A stretch of 64,000 bases of DNA, from assembly GCF_027912835.1 (NCBI RefSeq), contig NZ_CP115768.1, positions 2,658,501 through 2,722,500 of the forward strand, read 5' to 3'. The notes under the pieces are model-generated. The model did not search any database and was not told the DNA's origin. It saw only the letters and a list, made by a program, of their open reading frames with translations. Positions 28,831-36,853 of the stretch are shown here, in pieces (the stretch's first letter is position 1; the number at the start of each line of letters is the position of its first letter). The position numbers and the translations under genes were made by a program. This stretch comes from Paracoccus sediminicola (lineage in GTDB: Bacteria; Pseudomonadota; Alphaproteobacteria; Rhodobacterales; Rhodobacteraceae).

Positions 28831-29228
28831 GTCTCTCTCCAGAATCGGTGTAGCCCTTGGGTCACGCGGGCGATGTCTTCGTCATTGCCGGCCAGCTCGA
28901 ATTTATAGAGCAGCGGCACGTTCAGCTTGTCGGCGATGCGTCGCCCGGCAAGCGCATAAAACTGTCCGAAATTGCGGTTGCCTGCGGCGATGACGCCGCG
29001 GATCAGCGCCCGTCTTGCGGGATCGTTCAGGAAACGGACGACCTGGGGGTGCACGGCACCGCGCCCCTGGCCGTCCGAATAGCTTGGAGAGATCAGCACA
29101 TAGGGCCGATCGGGCATCGGCAACGGCTCATCGAGGCTGATCGGAATGCGCAGCGCCTCCATGCCCAGCCGGGCGACGAACTTCGCCGTGTTGCCCGAGC
29201 GGGAGGAGAAATAGACGAGCTGCGCCAT
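28812..29228 (-). CDS. nrdI: Flavodoxin-like activase NrdI
   Basis: A 138-residue FMN protein that supplies superoxide to assemble the NrdF dimanganese-tyrosyl cofactor. [12 protein letters not shown] near the N-terminus is the phosphate-binding loop and [13 protein letters not shown] the second FMN loop. It lies 33 bp after nrdH and overlaps nrdE. Confidence 0.94.
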   Translation of the reverse strand: MAQLVYFSSRSGNTAKFVARLGMEALRIPISLDEPLPMPDRPYVLISPSYSDGQGRGAVHPQVVRFLNDPARRALIRGVIAAGNRNFGQFYALAGRRIADKLNVPLLYKFELAGNDEDIARVTQGLHRFWRETCLTTA

Positions 29229-29261
29229 CGGATCGGTGCCACCAGAGCCTGCCGCGCCGTG

Positions 29262-29483
29262 TCAGGAAAGCTGGCCGATCAGGTCCGGGCGGAAGCCGGA
29301 CCAATGTGCGTCGCCAGCGATGACCACCGGTGCCTGACGATAGCCGAGGCCCGAGACATGCGCAAAGGCGTCTTCGTCCTGGGTCAGGTCGACAATGTCG
29401 AATTCGATGCCGCGCGCCTGCAGGGCGCGGGTGGTGGCGGTGCATTGAACGCAGGCCGGCTTGGAATAAACGGTGATGCTCAT
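29262..29483 (-). CDS. nrdH: NrdH glutaredoxin-like protein
   Basis: A 73-residue thioredoxin-fold protein that reduces NrdE. The redox motif is CVQC at residues 11-14, and HWSGFRPDLIGQLS is the NrdH-specific C-terminus. It is the first gene of nrdHIEF, after a long leader. Confidence 0.94.
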   Translation of the reverse strand: MSITVYSKPACVQCTATTRALQARGIEFDIVDLTQDEDAFAHVSGLGYRQAPVVIAGDAHWSGFRPDLIGQLS

Positions 29484-29678
29484 CTGTCCCTCATGCTGTC
29501 TTCGATGCAGGGCAGAACGTCAGTATCCGGCAAAGCGCGGCTTTCCGGTCAAAGCGCCCCATGGCCCCTGCACCATGGTTTGTTGCTGCCCTGACACCTG
29601 TCCGCCGCGAGGGGTTTCGAGGGTGCTTTCTTGCCCCTTCTGTCTCGCTTCCGGGTGATTCCCGTGCCTGTCAAAGCT
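29484..29678 (-). promoter_or_regulatory. Long leader of nrdHIEF
   Basis: If transcription starts just after the predicted -10 at 29685-29690, the operon has a leader of about 190 nt. It contains a hairpin-forming segment near 29526-29547 and two CCATGG palindromes 8 bp apart (29559-29578). I looked for a cobalamin riboswitch and did not find its core motifs. No gene is convincing. Confidence 0.45.
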
Positions 29679-29694
29679 CGACCATATTGTGGTG
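29679..29694. promoter_or_regulatory. nrdR box: NrdR box, proximal
   Basis: CGACCATATTGTGGTG resembles the NrdR box and lies exactly 31 bp (three helical turns) from a second box, the spacing known for NrdR box pairs. It covers the predicted -10 element of nrdHIEF. Confidence 0.7.
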
Positions 29695-29713
29695 TGGCGA
29701 GGGGGCATGTCAA
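29685..29713 (-). promoter_or_regulatory. Promoter of nrdHIEF
   Basis: On the minus strand a consensus TTGACA (29713-29708) is followed after 17 bp by ACAATA (29690-29685). The -35 touches the distal NrdR box and the -10 lies inside the proximal one, so NrdR binding should block RNA polymerase. Confidence 0.6.
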
Positions 29714-29725
29714 CATTTTGTGTAG
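29710..29725. promoter_or_regulatory. nrdR box: NrdR box, distal
   Basis: TCAACATTTTGTGTAG aligns with the proximal box through CATWTTGTG, 31 bp apart centre to centre, and overlaps the -35 element. The remaining 135 bp up to the Rieske gene show nothing further that I can name. Confidence 0.65.
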
Positions 29726-29860
29726 GTCGTCCACAGATTATCTATGGGTTGACAGAATCGCTCCATTGTGGGGCGATCGAGGTCGCTCGGTGTCTCATCT
29801 GGAGTTTGTTCAACGCTTGCTGGCGAAAGCTTGTCGACCGGCGCAGGGGCAAGGCCGATC

Positions 29861-30208
29861 TCAGGCGTTGCCGATGACGACCCTGCCGTGTTCCTGACGC
29901 AACGGCACCGGGTCGAGCCCGCACTCGGCGGGTCCATCGCAGACCTCTCCGCTGGCGGCATCGAACTGGGCCTGATGCGAGCTGCAAATCAGCCGCGCCC
30001 CATCCGACGACAGGAGATTGCCGCCACGGTAATCCAAAGGCAGGAACTGATGCGGGCAGAGGTTTACGAAACCGCGCAACCCGTGCGCATCCTTCACCAC
30101 CAGAAGCGGAAAGCCGGCAAGGTCGAGGGCTTTCACGCCCTCGACCTCGTCCGTTTCGCAGACGACCGTGCCCGGTGCGGGTGCGGTCGACAGGTCCTGC
30201 CAGCTCAT
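29861..30208 (-). CDS. Rieske [2Fe-2S] ferredoxin-like protein
   Basis: A 115-residue Rieske protein. The two ligand pairs are CPHQ and CSSHQ, 21 residues apart within the family-typical context (LCPHQFLPLD, LICSSHQAQFD). It starts inside the hpd stop codon (ATGA overlap), so it is made together with hydroxyphenylpyruvate dioxygenase. It may pass electrons to an oxygenase, or keep the Hpd iron reduced; both are inferences. No oxygenase alpha subunit is nearby. Confidence 0.85.
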   Translation of the reverse strand: MSWQDLSTAPAPGTVVCETDEVEGVKALDLAGFPLLVVKDAHGLRGFVNLCPHQFLPLDYRGGNLLSSDGARLICSSHQAQFDAASGEVCDGPAECGLDPVPLRQEHGRVVIGNA

Positions 30209-31317
30209 TCCGCCGGTTCGGATTTCAGCACGCCGCGGCGCATCTGGTCTTCCTCGATCGATTCGAAGAGGGCGCGGAAATTGCCCTCGCCGAAGCCGTC
30301 ATCGCCCTTGCGCTGAATGAACTCGAAGAAGATCGGCCCGATCACGGTTTTCGAGAAGATCTGCAACAGGATCCGCGTCGTGCCGCCATCGACCACGCCT
30401 TCGCCGTCGATGAGAATCCCGTGCTTTTTCATCTTGTCCAGCGGTTCTTCATGATCGGTCACGCGCTTGCGGGACATCTCGTAATAGACATCCGGCGGGC
30501 CGGGCATGAATTCCAGTCCCTTCTCGGCAATCGCGTCGGTCGAGGCATAGATATCCTCCGAGGCGACCGCGATATGCTGGATGCCCTCGCCCTTGTATTC
30601 GTTCAGATACTCTTCGATCTGGCTGTGCTCATCCGCGCTTTCATTGATCGGAATGCGGATCTTGCCATCGGGCGAGGTCAGCGCGCGGCTGAACAGCCCG
30701 GTCTGCTTGCCCTTGATGTCGAAATAGCGGATCTCGCGGAAATTGAAGGTCTGGTTATAGAATTTATACCAGGTGTCCATGTTCCCGCGCACGACGTTAT
30801 GCGTCAGGTGGTCGATGTAATAGAAGCCGACGCCTTCGGGGCGCGGGTCCGTTTCGCCCAGCCAGTCATATTCCGCATCCCAGGCGCTGCCGGTGTCGTC
30901 ATATTTGTCGATGAAATAAAGCAGGCTGCCACCGATCCCCAGCACAGCCGGGAAATCCAGCACCTTGCCGGGGCCGGTATATTCCTCTGCGCCCAGCTCG
31001 ACGGCACGTTTCAGCGCGTGCTGCGAATCCACGACGCGCCAGCCCATGGCCGGGGCGCAGGGGCCGTGATCGGTGATGAACTGGCTGGCATGGCTGTCCG
31101 GTTCGGCATTCAGCACATAGTTGATGCCGCCCTGACGATAGAGTGTCACATTCTTCGACTTGTGCTTGGCCACCGGGACGAAGCCCATCTTGCGGAACAG
31201 CTTGTCCAGCTCTTCCGGGTTGGGGTGGGCGAATTCGACGAATTCGAACCCGTCCGTGCCGGCGGGGTTCGATTTGCTGATTTCGGCTTTCGGTGCGTCG
31301 TGCGGGAAAGGTCCCAT
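30205..31317 (-). CDS. hpd: 4-Hydroxyphenylpyruvate dioxygenase
   Basis: A 370-residue two-domain VOC enzyme converting 4-hydroxyphenylpyruvate to homogentisate. Iron ligands are in conserved context: a His in YYIDHLTHNV, a His in GEGIQHIAVAS and a Glu in GPIFFEFIQRKGDDGFGEGN, which is also the C-terminal signature. The start at 31317 follows AGGAGGACATC. It is divergent from an Lrp-family gene with a palindrome between them. Its product feeds the route ending in fahA at the left of the window. Confidence 0.96.
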   Translation of the reverse strand: MGPFPHDAPKAEISKSNPAGTDGFEFVEFAHPNPEELDKLFRKMGFVPVAKHKSKNVTLYRQGGINYVLNAEPDSHASQFITDHGPCAPAMGWRVVDSQHALKRAVELGAEEYTGPGKVLDFPAVLGIGGSLLYFIDKYDDTGSAWDAEYDWLGETDPRPEGVGFYYIDHLTHNVVRGNMDTWYKFYNQTFNFREIRYFDIKGKQTGLFSRALTSPDGKIRIPINESADEHSQIEEYLNEYKGEGIQHIAVASEDIYASTDAIAEKGLEFMPGPPDVYYEMSRKRVTDHEEPLDKMKKHGILIDGEGVVDGGTTRILLQIFSKTVIGPIFFEFIQRKGDDGFGEGNFRALFESIEEDQMRRGVLKSEPAE

Positions 31318-31358
31318 GATGTCCTCCTGTTCGCTTCCGTTGATTATGCGCCGATTCG

Positions 31359-31383
31359 GATGCAAGCCGGTTGCAATTGCATC
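31359..31383. promoter_or_regulatory. Operator candidate between hpd and lrp
   Basis: GATGCAA and TTGCATC are separated by 11 bp, a 25-bp dyad with an additional TTGCAA inside. It is 42 bp before hpd and 47 bp before the Lrp-family start, a typical place for Lrp/AsnC control of a divergent target. Confidence 0.5.
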
Positions 31384-31429
31384 AGGCTGAGGCGAGGCTA
31401 TGCACGAAACGCGCATATCGGAGGGCGTG

Positions 31430-31897
31430 ATGGACGAAATCTTGCATGACAGCTTTGATCGCGCGATTCTTGCCGCATTGCAGCGAGACGGAGGGCTGAC
31501 CAATGCGCAGCTCTCCGAGATCGTGAACCTCTCGCCGTCGCAATGTTCGCGCCGCAGGGCCGCGCTCGAAAAATCCGGCGTGATCCGACGCTATACGGCA
31601 CAGCTCGACGCGCGCGCGCTCGGCTTTGGGATCCGGGCCTTTGCGCGGGTGAACCTGCGCAGCCACGGTGCGGCGGGGGACAAGGATTTCGCCAGCTTCG
31701 CGGCGGCGCAGCCAGAGGTCCGGGCGGCGCATTCGGTCTCGGGCGATGCAGATTACGTGATGGAATTGCAGGTCCGGGATCTGGATGCGCTTGCGGATTT
31801 CATCCATGATCGGCTGTTGCAGCATTCTCAGGTCACGCAGGTCCGGTCCGAGATCGTGCTGAAATCGGCCAAGCAGGATGGCGGGCTACCGATCTGA
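31430..31897 (+). CDS. Lrp/AsnC-family regulator
   Basis: A 155-residue protein: an N-terminal winged helix (RAILAALQRDGGLTNAQLSE... and SPSQCSRRRAALEKSGVI) followed by a RAM ligand-binding domain with the VSGDADYVMEL strand. The start at 31430 gives the family-like N-terminus; an ATG 30 bp earlier is possible. It is divergent from hpd and probably responds to tyrosine, phenylalanine or a keto acid; that is inferred from position. Confidence 0.9.
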   Translation: MDEILHDSFDRAILAALQRDGGLTNAQLSEIVNLSPSQCSRRRAALEKSGVIRRYTAQLDARALGFGIRAFARVNLRSHGAAGDKDFASFAAAQPEVRAAHSVSGDADYVMELQVRDLDALADFIHDRLLQHSQVTQVRSEIVLKSAKQDGGLPI

Positions 31898-31971
31898 GCG
31901 GAGAGGACGATTTAACGGTTGAGGCCGCCTGCCCGGCGGCGCATCAAGGATGTGTGGAAACGGAGGCTCCG

Positions 31972-32982
31972 ATGCTGCTTGCGAAGATCGGGATGCGCGT
32001 GCCGGTGGTGCAGGCGCCGATGGCCGGAATTACCACCCCAGCGCTCGCCGCTGCGGTGGCGAATGCGGGCGGGCTGGGCTCGCTTGGCGTGGCGGCGCAG
32101 GACGCGGAACGGGCGCGGCAAGATATCCGGGCCGTGCGCGCGCAGACGTCAGCGCGGTTCAATGTGAATGTCTTCTGTCACGCTCCGCCGCGCCGGGATG
32201 CGCAGAAGGAGCGTGACTGGCTTGACGGGCTCGCACCGGATTTCGGCCGGTTCGGAGCAGCAGCCCCAGATCAGCTTACCTCGGGATACACGCCTTTCGC
32301 GGAAGATGATGCGATGCTGCAGATGCTTCTGGAAGAGCGACCTGGCGTGGTCAGCTTTCACTTCGGCTTGCCCGATGCCGGACGCGTCGCGGCGCTGCGC
32401 GAGAGCGGGGCGGTCCTGCTGGGGTCGGCCACGAACCTGGCGGATGCGCTGAAGATCAGGGCAGCGGGGCTGGACGGCATCGTCGCGCAAGGCTGGCAGG
32501 CGGGCGGGCATCGCGGACTGTTCGATGCTAACGGCCCGGATGAGCGGCTTGAGACGATGGAGCTTCTTTCCGCGCTGACCGAAGCCGGTCTTCCGCTGAT
32601 CGCGGCAGGCGGAATTATGACGCGCGAAGATGTGCAGGCGGCGCTTGATGCGGGCGCAGTCGCGGCGCAGTGCGGCACCGCTTTTCTGGTCGCAGATGAG
32701 GCGGGCACATCCGATCCGCACCGCGCGGCGCTCGCCGGCGGCCAGACGCGTATGACGCGGGCGATCTCGGGCCGCCAGGCGCGCGGGGTCGAGAATATCA
32801 TCAGCAGCCGCGATGACAGCAATGCGCCGGATTATCCGCTACCATATTCGGCGCTGAAGGCTCTTCATGCGGCGGCATCCGCACAGGGCGAGCATGGCTA
32901 CGGTCCGTTCTGGGCCGGGACGGGCTGCGCCAGGGCTGAACCTGGCGGCGCGGCTGAAATCCTTTCCCGGCTGACCCCTTAG
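31972..32982 (+). CDS. Nitronate monooxygenase (NPD family)
   Basis: A 336-residue FMN protein. QAPMAGITTPALAAAVANAG near the N-terminus and the later GHRGLF and AAGGIMTREDVQAALDAGA motifs match class I nitronate monooxygenase, with the catalytic His in GGHRG. It detoxifies propionate-3-nitronate-type compounds. The ATG at 31972 has GGAGG 5 nt upstream. The 3' end overlaps the convergent epmA by 4 bp. Confidence 0.9.
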   Translation: MLLAKIGMRVPVVQAPMAGITTPALAAAVANAGGLGSLGVAAQDAERARQDIRAVRAQTSARFNVNVFCHAPPRRDAQKERDWLDGLAPDFGRFGAAAPDQLTSGYTPFAEDDAMLQMLLEERPGVVSFHFGLPDAGRVAALRESGAVLLGSATNLADALKIRAAGLDGIVAQGWQAGGHRGLFDANGPDERLETMELLSALTEAGLPLIAAGGIMTREDVQAALDAGAVAAQCGTAFLVADEAGTSDPHRAALAGGQTRMTRAISGRQARGVENIISSRDDSNAPDYPLPYSALKALHAAASAQGEHGYGPFWAGTGCARAEPGGAAEILSRLTP

Positions 32983-34019
32983 CCGGCCACCGGCGCCCAC
33001 ATCACCGCCTCGACCGAAGGGGCCGACGTGGCCAGCATCACCAGCCGGTCGAAGCCCAGAGCGATCCCCGATGCCTCGGGCATGATCGCGAGCGCGGCGA
33101 GGAAATCCTCGTCCAGCGGGTAGGCGTCGCCATAGATGCGCGCACGTTCGGCCATATCGTGCTGGAACCGGGCGCGCTGCTCGGCCGGATCGGTAAGTTC
33201 GCCGAAACCATTGGCAAGCTCGACCCCGCAGGCATACAGCTCGAAGCGTTCCGAAACGCGCGGATCATCGGGCGCGCGGCGGGCAAGCGCGGCCTCGGGG
33301 GCCGGGTATCGGTCCAGAATCGTGGCGCAGCCACGGCCCAGATGCGGCTCGACCCGCTCGGCCAGGGCACGAGAAAACAGATCGGACCAACTATCGTGCA
33401 GCGCTCGCGCGATCCCGGCCTTGTCCAGCTGCGCCGCCAGCCCATCCCGGTCCGTCGCGCCATCCGCCGAGATCGTCGCAAGCAGGTCTATCCCGGCAAA
33501 ATCGGCGAAAGCCTCGGCGACGCTGACCCGTTCCGGTGAGGCATAGGGGTCGCACACGGAATCCCGCCAGCGAAACTCATTCGCGCCGGCGGCCTCGGCG
33601 GCGAGCATCAGGAAGTCGGCGCAATCGTCCATCAGCACCGTGTAATCCTCGCCGGCGCGATACCATTCCAGCATGGTGAATTCCGGATGGTGCAGCTTCC
33701 CGCGCTCGCGGTTGCGCCAGACATGCGAGAAAGCAGCGATGCGCGGCTCTCCGGCAGCGAGCAGCTTCTTCATCGCGAATTCTGGCGAGGTGTGCAGATA
33801 CATCGCGCGGGCTTTGCCATCATTGCCGACCATCTCGGTCGCGAAGCCGTGCAGATGGGTTTCATTGCCCGGGCTGACCGCCAGCGCGGAGGGATCGACC
33901 TCGGCGAAGCCATTGTCGTCCAGCCAGTCCCGAATCGCCCGCTGGATGCGGTTGCGGGCCATCAATGCGGGGCGGCGGTCGGCATGACGGTGGGGCTGCC
34001 ACCAGGGGGAATCGCTCAT
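32979..34019 (-). CDS. epmA: EF-P lysyltransferase EpmA (GenX/PoxA)
   Basis: A 346-residue class II lysyl-tRNA synthetase-like protein without the anticodon domain. Motif 2 (FSHVWRNRERGKLHHPEFTM) and motif 3 (GIALGFDRLVML) are intact. EpmA attaches beta-lysine to a conserved Lys of EF-P. It is divergent from efp with 88 bp between start codons, which supports the assignment. EpmB, which makes beta-lysine, is not in this window. Confidence 0.92.
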   Translation of the reverse strand: MSDSPWWQPHRHADRRPALMARNRIQRAIRDWLDDNGFAEVDPSALAVSPGNETHLHGFATEMVGNDGKARAMYLHTSPEFAMKKLLAAGEPRIAAFSHVWRNRERGKLHHPEFTMLEWYRAGEDYTVLMDDCADFLMLAAEAAGANEFRWRDSVCDPYASPERVSVAEAFADFAGIDLLATISADGATDRDGLAAQLDKAGIARALHDSWSDLFSRALAERVEPHLGRGCATILDRYPAPEAALARRAPDDPRVSERFELYACGVELANGFGELTDPAEQRARFQHDMAERARIYGDAYPLDEDFLAALAIMPEASGIALGFDRLVMLATSAPSVEAVMWAPVAG

Positions 34020-34107
34020 GGTTTCACTGGCAATGAGGCTTTGCTTGGGGTAGGGACACCGCCAACGCGCATAGGCGCATCCGATCAAACTCGCAAGGAA
34101 ACCTGAG

Positions 34108-34674
34108 ATGAAAGTCATCGCCTCCAGCCTCCGGAAGGGCAATGTCGTCGAGATCGGCGAAAAGCTGTATGTCGTTCTGAAGGCCGAGAACTTCCACCCC
34201 GGCAAGGGCACACCGACCACCAGCGTTGATATGCGCCGCATCTCGGACGGCACCAAGGTCGCCGAACGCTGGAAGACCACCGATCAGGTCGAGAAGGCTC
34301 ATGTCGATGAGCGGGAATATGACTATCTGTATAATGACGGCGAGGGTTATCACTTCATGGAGCCCGAGACCTATGAGCAGCTCGTGGCCTCGGAAGATGT
34401 GATCGGCGATCAGGCCGTGTATCTTAAGGAGGGGATGCGGGTCTTCCTTCAGGTGTTCAACGGCGCGCCCATCGCGATGGAGCTGCCGCAGAAGATGACC
34501 GTCGAGGTGACCGAGACCGAGCCGGTGGTCAAGGGCCAGACAGCGTCTTCTTCCTATAAGCCGGCGCAGGTGGATAATGGTCTGCGGGTGATGGTGCCGC
34601 CGCATATCGGCACCGGCACGCGCATTGTCATCAACACCGCTGACAATAGCTATGTCGAGCGCGCCAAGGACTGA
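34108..34674 (+). CDS. efp: Translation elongation factor P
   Basis: A 188-residue three-domain factor that rescues ribosomes stalled at polyproline. The modification loop reads HPGKGTP, with the Lys that EpmA-type enzymes modify; the family C-terminal pattern [20 protein letters not shown] is present. The start follows AAGGAAACCTGAG. A strong terminator follows. Confidence 0.97.
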   Translation: MKVIASSLRKGNVVEIGEKLYVVLKAENFHPGKGTPTTSVDMRRISDGTKVAERWKTTDQVEKAHVDEREYDYLYNDGEGYHFMEPETYEQLVASEDVIGDQAVYLKEGMRVFLQVFNGAPIAMELPQKMTVEVTETEPVVKGQTASSSYKPAQVDNGLRVMVPPHIGTGTRIVINTADNSYVERAKD

Positions 34675-34695
34675 GCCGCTGCGACTTGGACGATC

Positions 34696-34725
34696 AAAAA
34701 AGGCGCCCGTTGCGGCGCCTTTCTT
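34696..34725 (+). terminator. Terminator after efp
   Basis: AAGGCGCC and GGCGCCTT pair around a 6-nt loop, preceded by A and followed by TTTCTT; it lies about 25 bp after the efp stop. Confidence 0.85.
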
Positions 34726-34748
34726 CGTGGTTGGAACGCGCAAAAGAA

Positions 34749-34777
34749 AACGGGGCCGCAATCGTTGCGGCCCCGTT
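34749..34777 (-). terminator. Terminator after the cold-shock gene
   Basis: A perfect 13-bp stem beginning AACGGGGCCGCAA with a TCG loop; on the minus strand it runs into TTTTCTTTTG. It lies 24 bp beyond the cold-shock gene. Confidence 0.85.
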
Positions 34778-34800
34778 CTGTCTACTGACTGGCAATCGGC

Positions 34801-35007
34801 TCAGGCGAGCGCGATATTGCTGGCCGACTCGCGGCCATTGCGATCCTGTTCCAGATCAAATGTCACGGCCTGACCATCATCCAGCCCGCGCAGACCGGCG
34901 CGTTCCACGGCCGAGATGTGGACGAACACGTCCTTGGAGCCCGATTCCGGGGCAATGAAGCCGTAGCCTTTGGTGGCGTTGAACCATTTCACGGTGCCGT
35001 TGGCCAT
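34801..35007 (-). CDS. Cold-shock protein, CspA family
   Basis: A 68-residue single OB-fold RNA chaperone. Both nucleic-acid motifs are present: KGYGFI (RNP1) and VFVHIS (RNP2). The start at 35007 (MANGTVKWFN) is the universal one; the longer open frame upstream is the leader. A TATATA -10-like element at 35115-35120 suggests a leader of about 100 nt, as is common for genes of this family. Confidence 0.95.
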   Translation of the reverse strand: MANGTVKWFNATKGYGFIAPESGSKDVFVHISAVERAGLRGLDDGQAVTFDLEQDRNGRESASNIALA

Positions 35008-35199
35008 CGTGGTATTCCTTATATTCATGCCGCTCACACAGCGCAGCGGCCCGGCAAAGCTTGAAGTCGAAAGCTGAGCCGAAAGGAACAGGTTCGAAAA
35101 AGAGATGCAGCGCCTATATAGCGATGATCCCGCCGGTTTGCGAGGGGGCGGCGTGCAATTTCGCGGCGAGCGGCAAAAATGCGCCACCCCCGGCGGTGG

Positions 35200-36078
35200 T
35201 CAGCCGGTGACGAATTCGTCCCGCCCGTAGCCCTGGATGTAAAGCAGCGCTGTCAGATCGGCATGGTCGATGCGGATCCCGGCCTGTTCCGCGACGACCG
35301 GCTTGGCATGCAGTGCCACGCCGCTCCCCGCGCGTTGAAGCATTCCGAGATCATTCGCACCATCGCCCACCGCCATCGCCTCGGCCGGGGTCAGGCCCCG
35401 CGCCGATGTGATCTCTTGCAGCGCCGCGACTTTCGCCTCGCGTCCCAGAACGGGAAGACCCACATGTCCTGTCAGAACGCCCTGATCGGCCAGAAGGCTG
35501 TTGGCGCGATGCTCATCAAAACCCAGCTCTGCGGCGATGACACTTGTGAAGGCAGTGAAACCTCCTGAGACCAGCGCCGTATACGCGCCCTGATCGCGCA
35601 TCGTCGCGATCAGCTCGCGTCCGCCTGGGGCAAGGGTGATCCGCTCGTCGATGACCTTGTCGATGATCCGCTCATCCAGCCCGGCCAGCAGTCCGACCCG
35701 CTCGATCAGGGCTTCGTGGAAATTCAGTTCGCCGTTCATCGCGCGCGCAGTGATGTCGGCGACACGTTCGGCGACGCCGGCTTCGGCGGCGAGTTCGTCG
35801 ATGCATTCCTGAAGGATCATCGTGGAATCCATATCCGCCAACAGCACCGCCTTGCGCCGTCCCGCGGTCGGCTGAATAACCAGATCGAAACCCGCCATGC
35901 GCGTATCCTCGGCAATGGCCGCCGCATCGGCGGGAAGCTGGGTTGCCGGGAATTCGGCGGCGATCCTGTCGGCCAGCCAGATCGGATTGCCGCCGCCGAA
36001 CAGATCGCGCAGCGCAGTGATCCTGTCCTGATCCAGATCGGCGCGGTCGGGTGCGGCGAGAACGGTGATCGTGTGCAT
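35200..36078 (-). CDS. serB: Phosphoserine phosphatase
   Basis: A 292-residue HAD phosphatase for the last step of serine synthesis. The nucleophile motif is LADMDSTMI near residues 80-88, motif II SGGFTAFT, and motif IV VGDGANDLGML. The N-terminal about 75 residues are the ACT-like extension of longer SerB proteins. It is divergent from the BON-LysM gene. Confidence 0.95.
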   Translation of the reverse strand: MHTITVLAAPDRADLDQDRITALRDLFGGGNPIWLADRIAAEFPATQLPADAAAIAEDTRMAGFDLVIQPTAGRRKAVLLADMDSTMILQECIDELAAEAGVAERVADITARAMNGELNFHEALIERVGLLAGLDERIIDKVIDERITLAPGGRELIATMRDQGAYTALVSGGFTAFTSVIAAELGFDEHRANSLLADQGVLTGHVGLPVLGREAKVAALQEITSARGLTPAEAMAVGDGANDLGMLQRAGSGVALHAKPVVAEQAGIRIDHADLTALLYIQGYGRDEFVTG

Positions 36079-36198
36079 GACATATCCTCTGGCGGCTGCG
36101 CCGAGCGGTTAGCGCAAATCCTGCGCCGGCACCAGCATCGGGAACCGCCACGGCGGCAACACGTTACAGTCGCGGTGAAACCAACAAAGGATAAGCCA

Positions 36199-36711
36199 AT
36201 GGCTTTGTGGGATTTTGTGAAGGATGCCGGTAAATCCGTCTTTGGCGAGGCGCAGGCCGCCGAGGTGAAGGATGACGGCGAATCCGCCGAAAAGGCCGAG
36301 ACCGAGCGCAAGGTCGCGGCGATGAAGGCCGAGCTGAAAGAGATGGGGCTCGGCTCTGATGATGTTCAGCTTACGCTCCGCAGCGACAAGGAAACGGTGA
36401 AGATCGAATCTCGCGGCGCCGATCGCGAGACGATGGAAAAGCTGATCGTGGCAATCGGCAACATCAAAGGCATCGCGAAGGTCGAGGCCGATCTTCCCGA
36501 GCCGGAGAAGAAGACCGCGACGGTCAGCAGCAAGTCTCCGTCGGCGGAGCCGGTGTTCCACGAAGTCAAGTCAGGTGAAACCCTGTCCGCGATCTCGAAG
36601 AAATATCTTGGCGACGCGAACCGCTATAACGAGATTTTCGAAGCCAATCGTCCGATGCTCTCGGATCCCGACAAGATCTATCCGGGCCAGACGCTGCGCA
36701 TTCCTCAGTGA
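36199..36711 (+). CDS. BON-LysM protein, Kbp/YgaU-like
   Basis: A 170-residue protein with no signal peptide. A BON domain (about 35-100) is followed by a LysM domain (FHEVKSGETLSAISKKYLGD to the C-terminus). This is the architecture of Kbp, the cytoplasmic K+-binding protein of E. coli. The start follows AAAGGATAAGCC. A terminator at 36752-36793 ends the transcript. Confidence 0.88.
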   Translation: MALWDFVKDAGKSVFGEAQAAEVKDDGESAEKAETERKVAAMKAELKEMGLGSDDVQLTLRSDKETVKIESRGADRETMEKLIVAIGNIKGIAKVEADLPEPEKKTATVSSKSPSAEPVFHEVKSGETLSAISKKYLGDANRYNEIFEANRPMLSDPDKIYPGQTLRIPQ

Positions 36712-36751
36712 GCCGCGCTGCTTGACGTCGCGCCACTGACGCTGCGTCTTC

Positions 36752-36793
36752 GGGCCGCGCGGCAGCCATCAGGCTTGCCCCGCGGCCCCTTTA
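36752..36793 (+). terminator. Terminator after the BON-LysM gene
   Basis: GGGCCGCG and CGCGGCCC bracket a loop with an inner stem (GGCAGCC/GGCTTGCC), followed by CTTTAT on the plus strand. Confidence 0.65.
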
Positions 36794-36853
36794 TGTCCCA
36801 TGCTCTCCGGCAAAGTTACGGACCCGGCAGCGGGTCTGGCGAAGGGGGGAATA

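Noticed and set aside
27319..28908. A 529-codon plus-strand open frame
   Set aside because: Antisense to nrdE, no domain and no ribosome site.
29484..29678. Cobalamin or other riboswitch before nrdH
   Set aside because: Class Ib reductase needs no B12, and the B12-box and core elements are not present in the leader.
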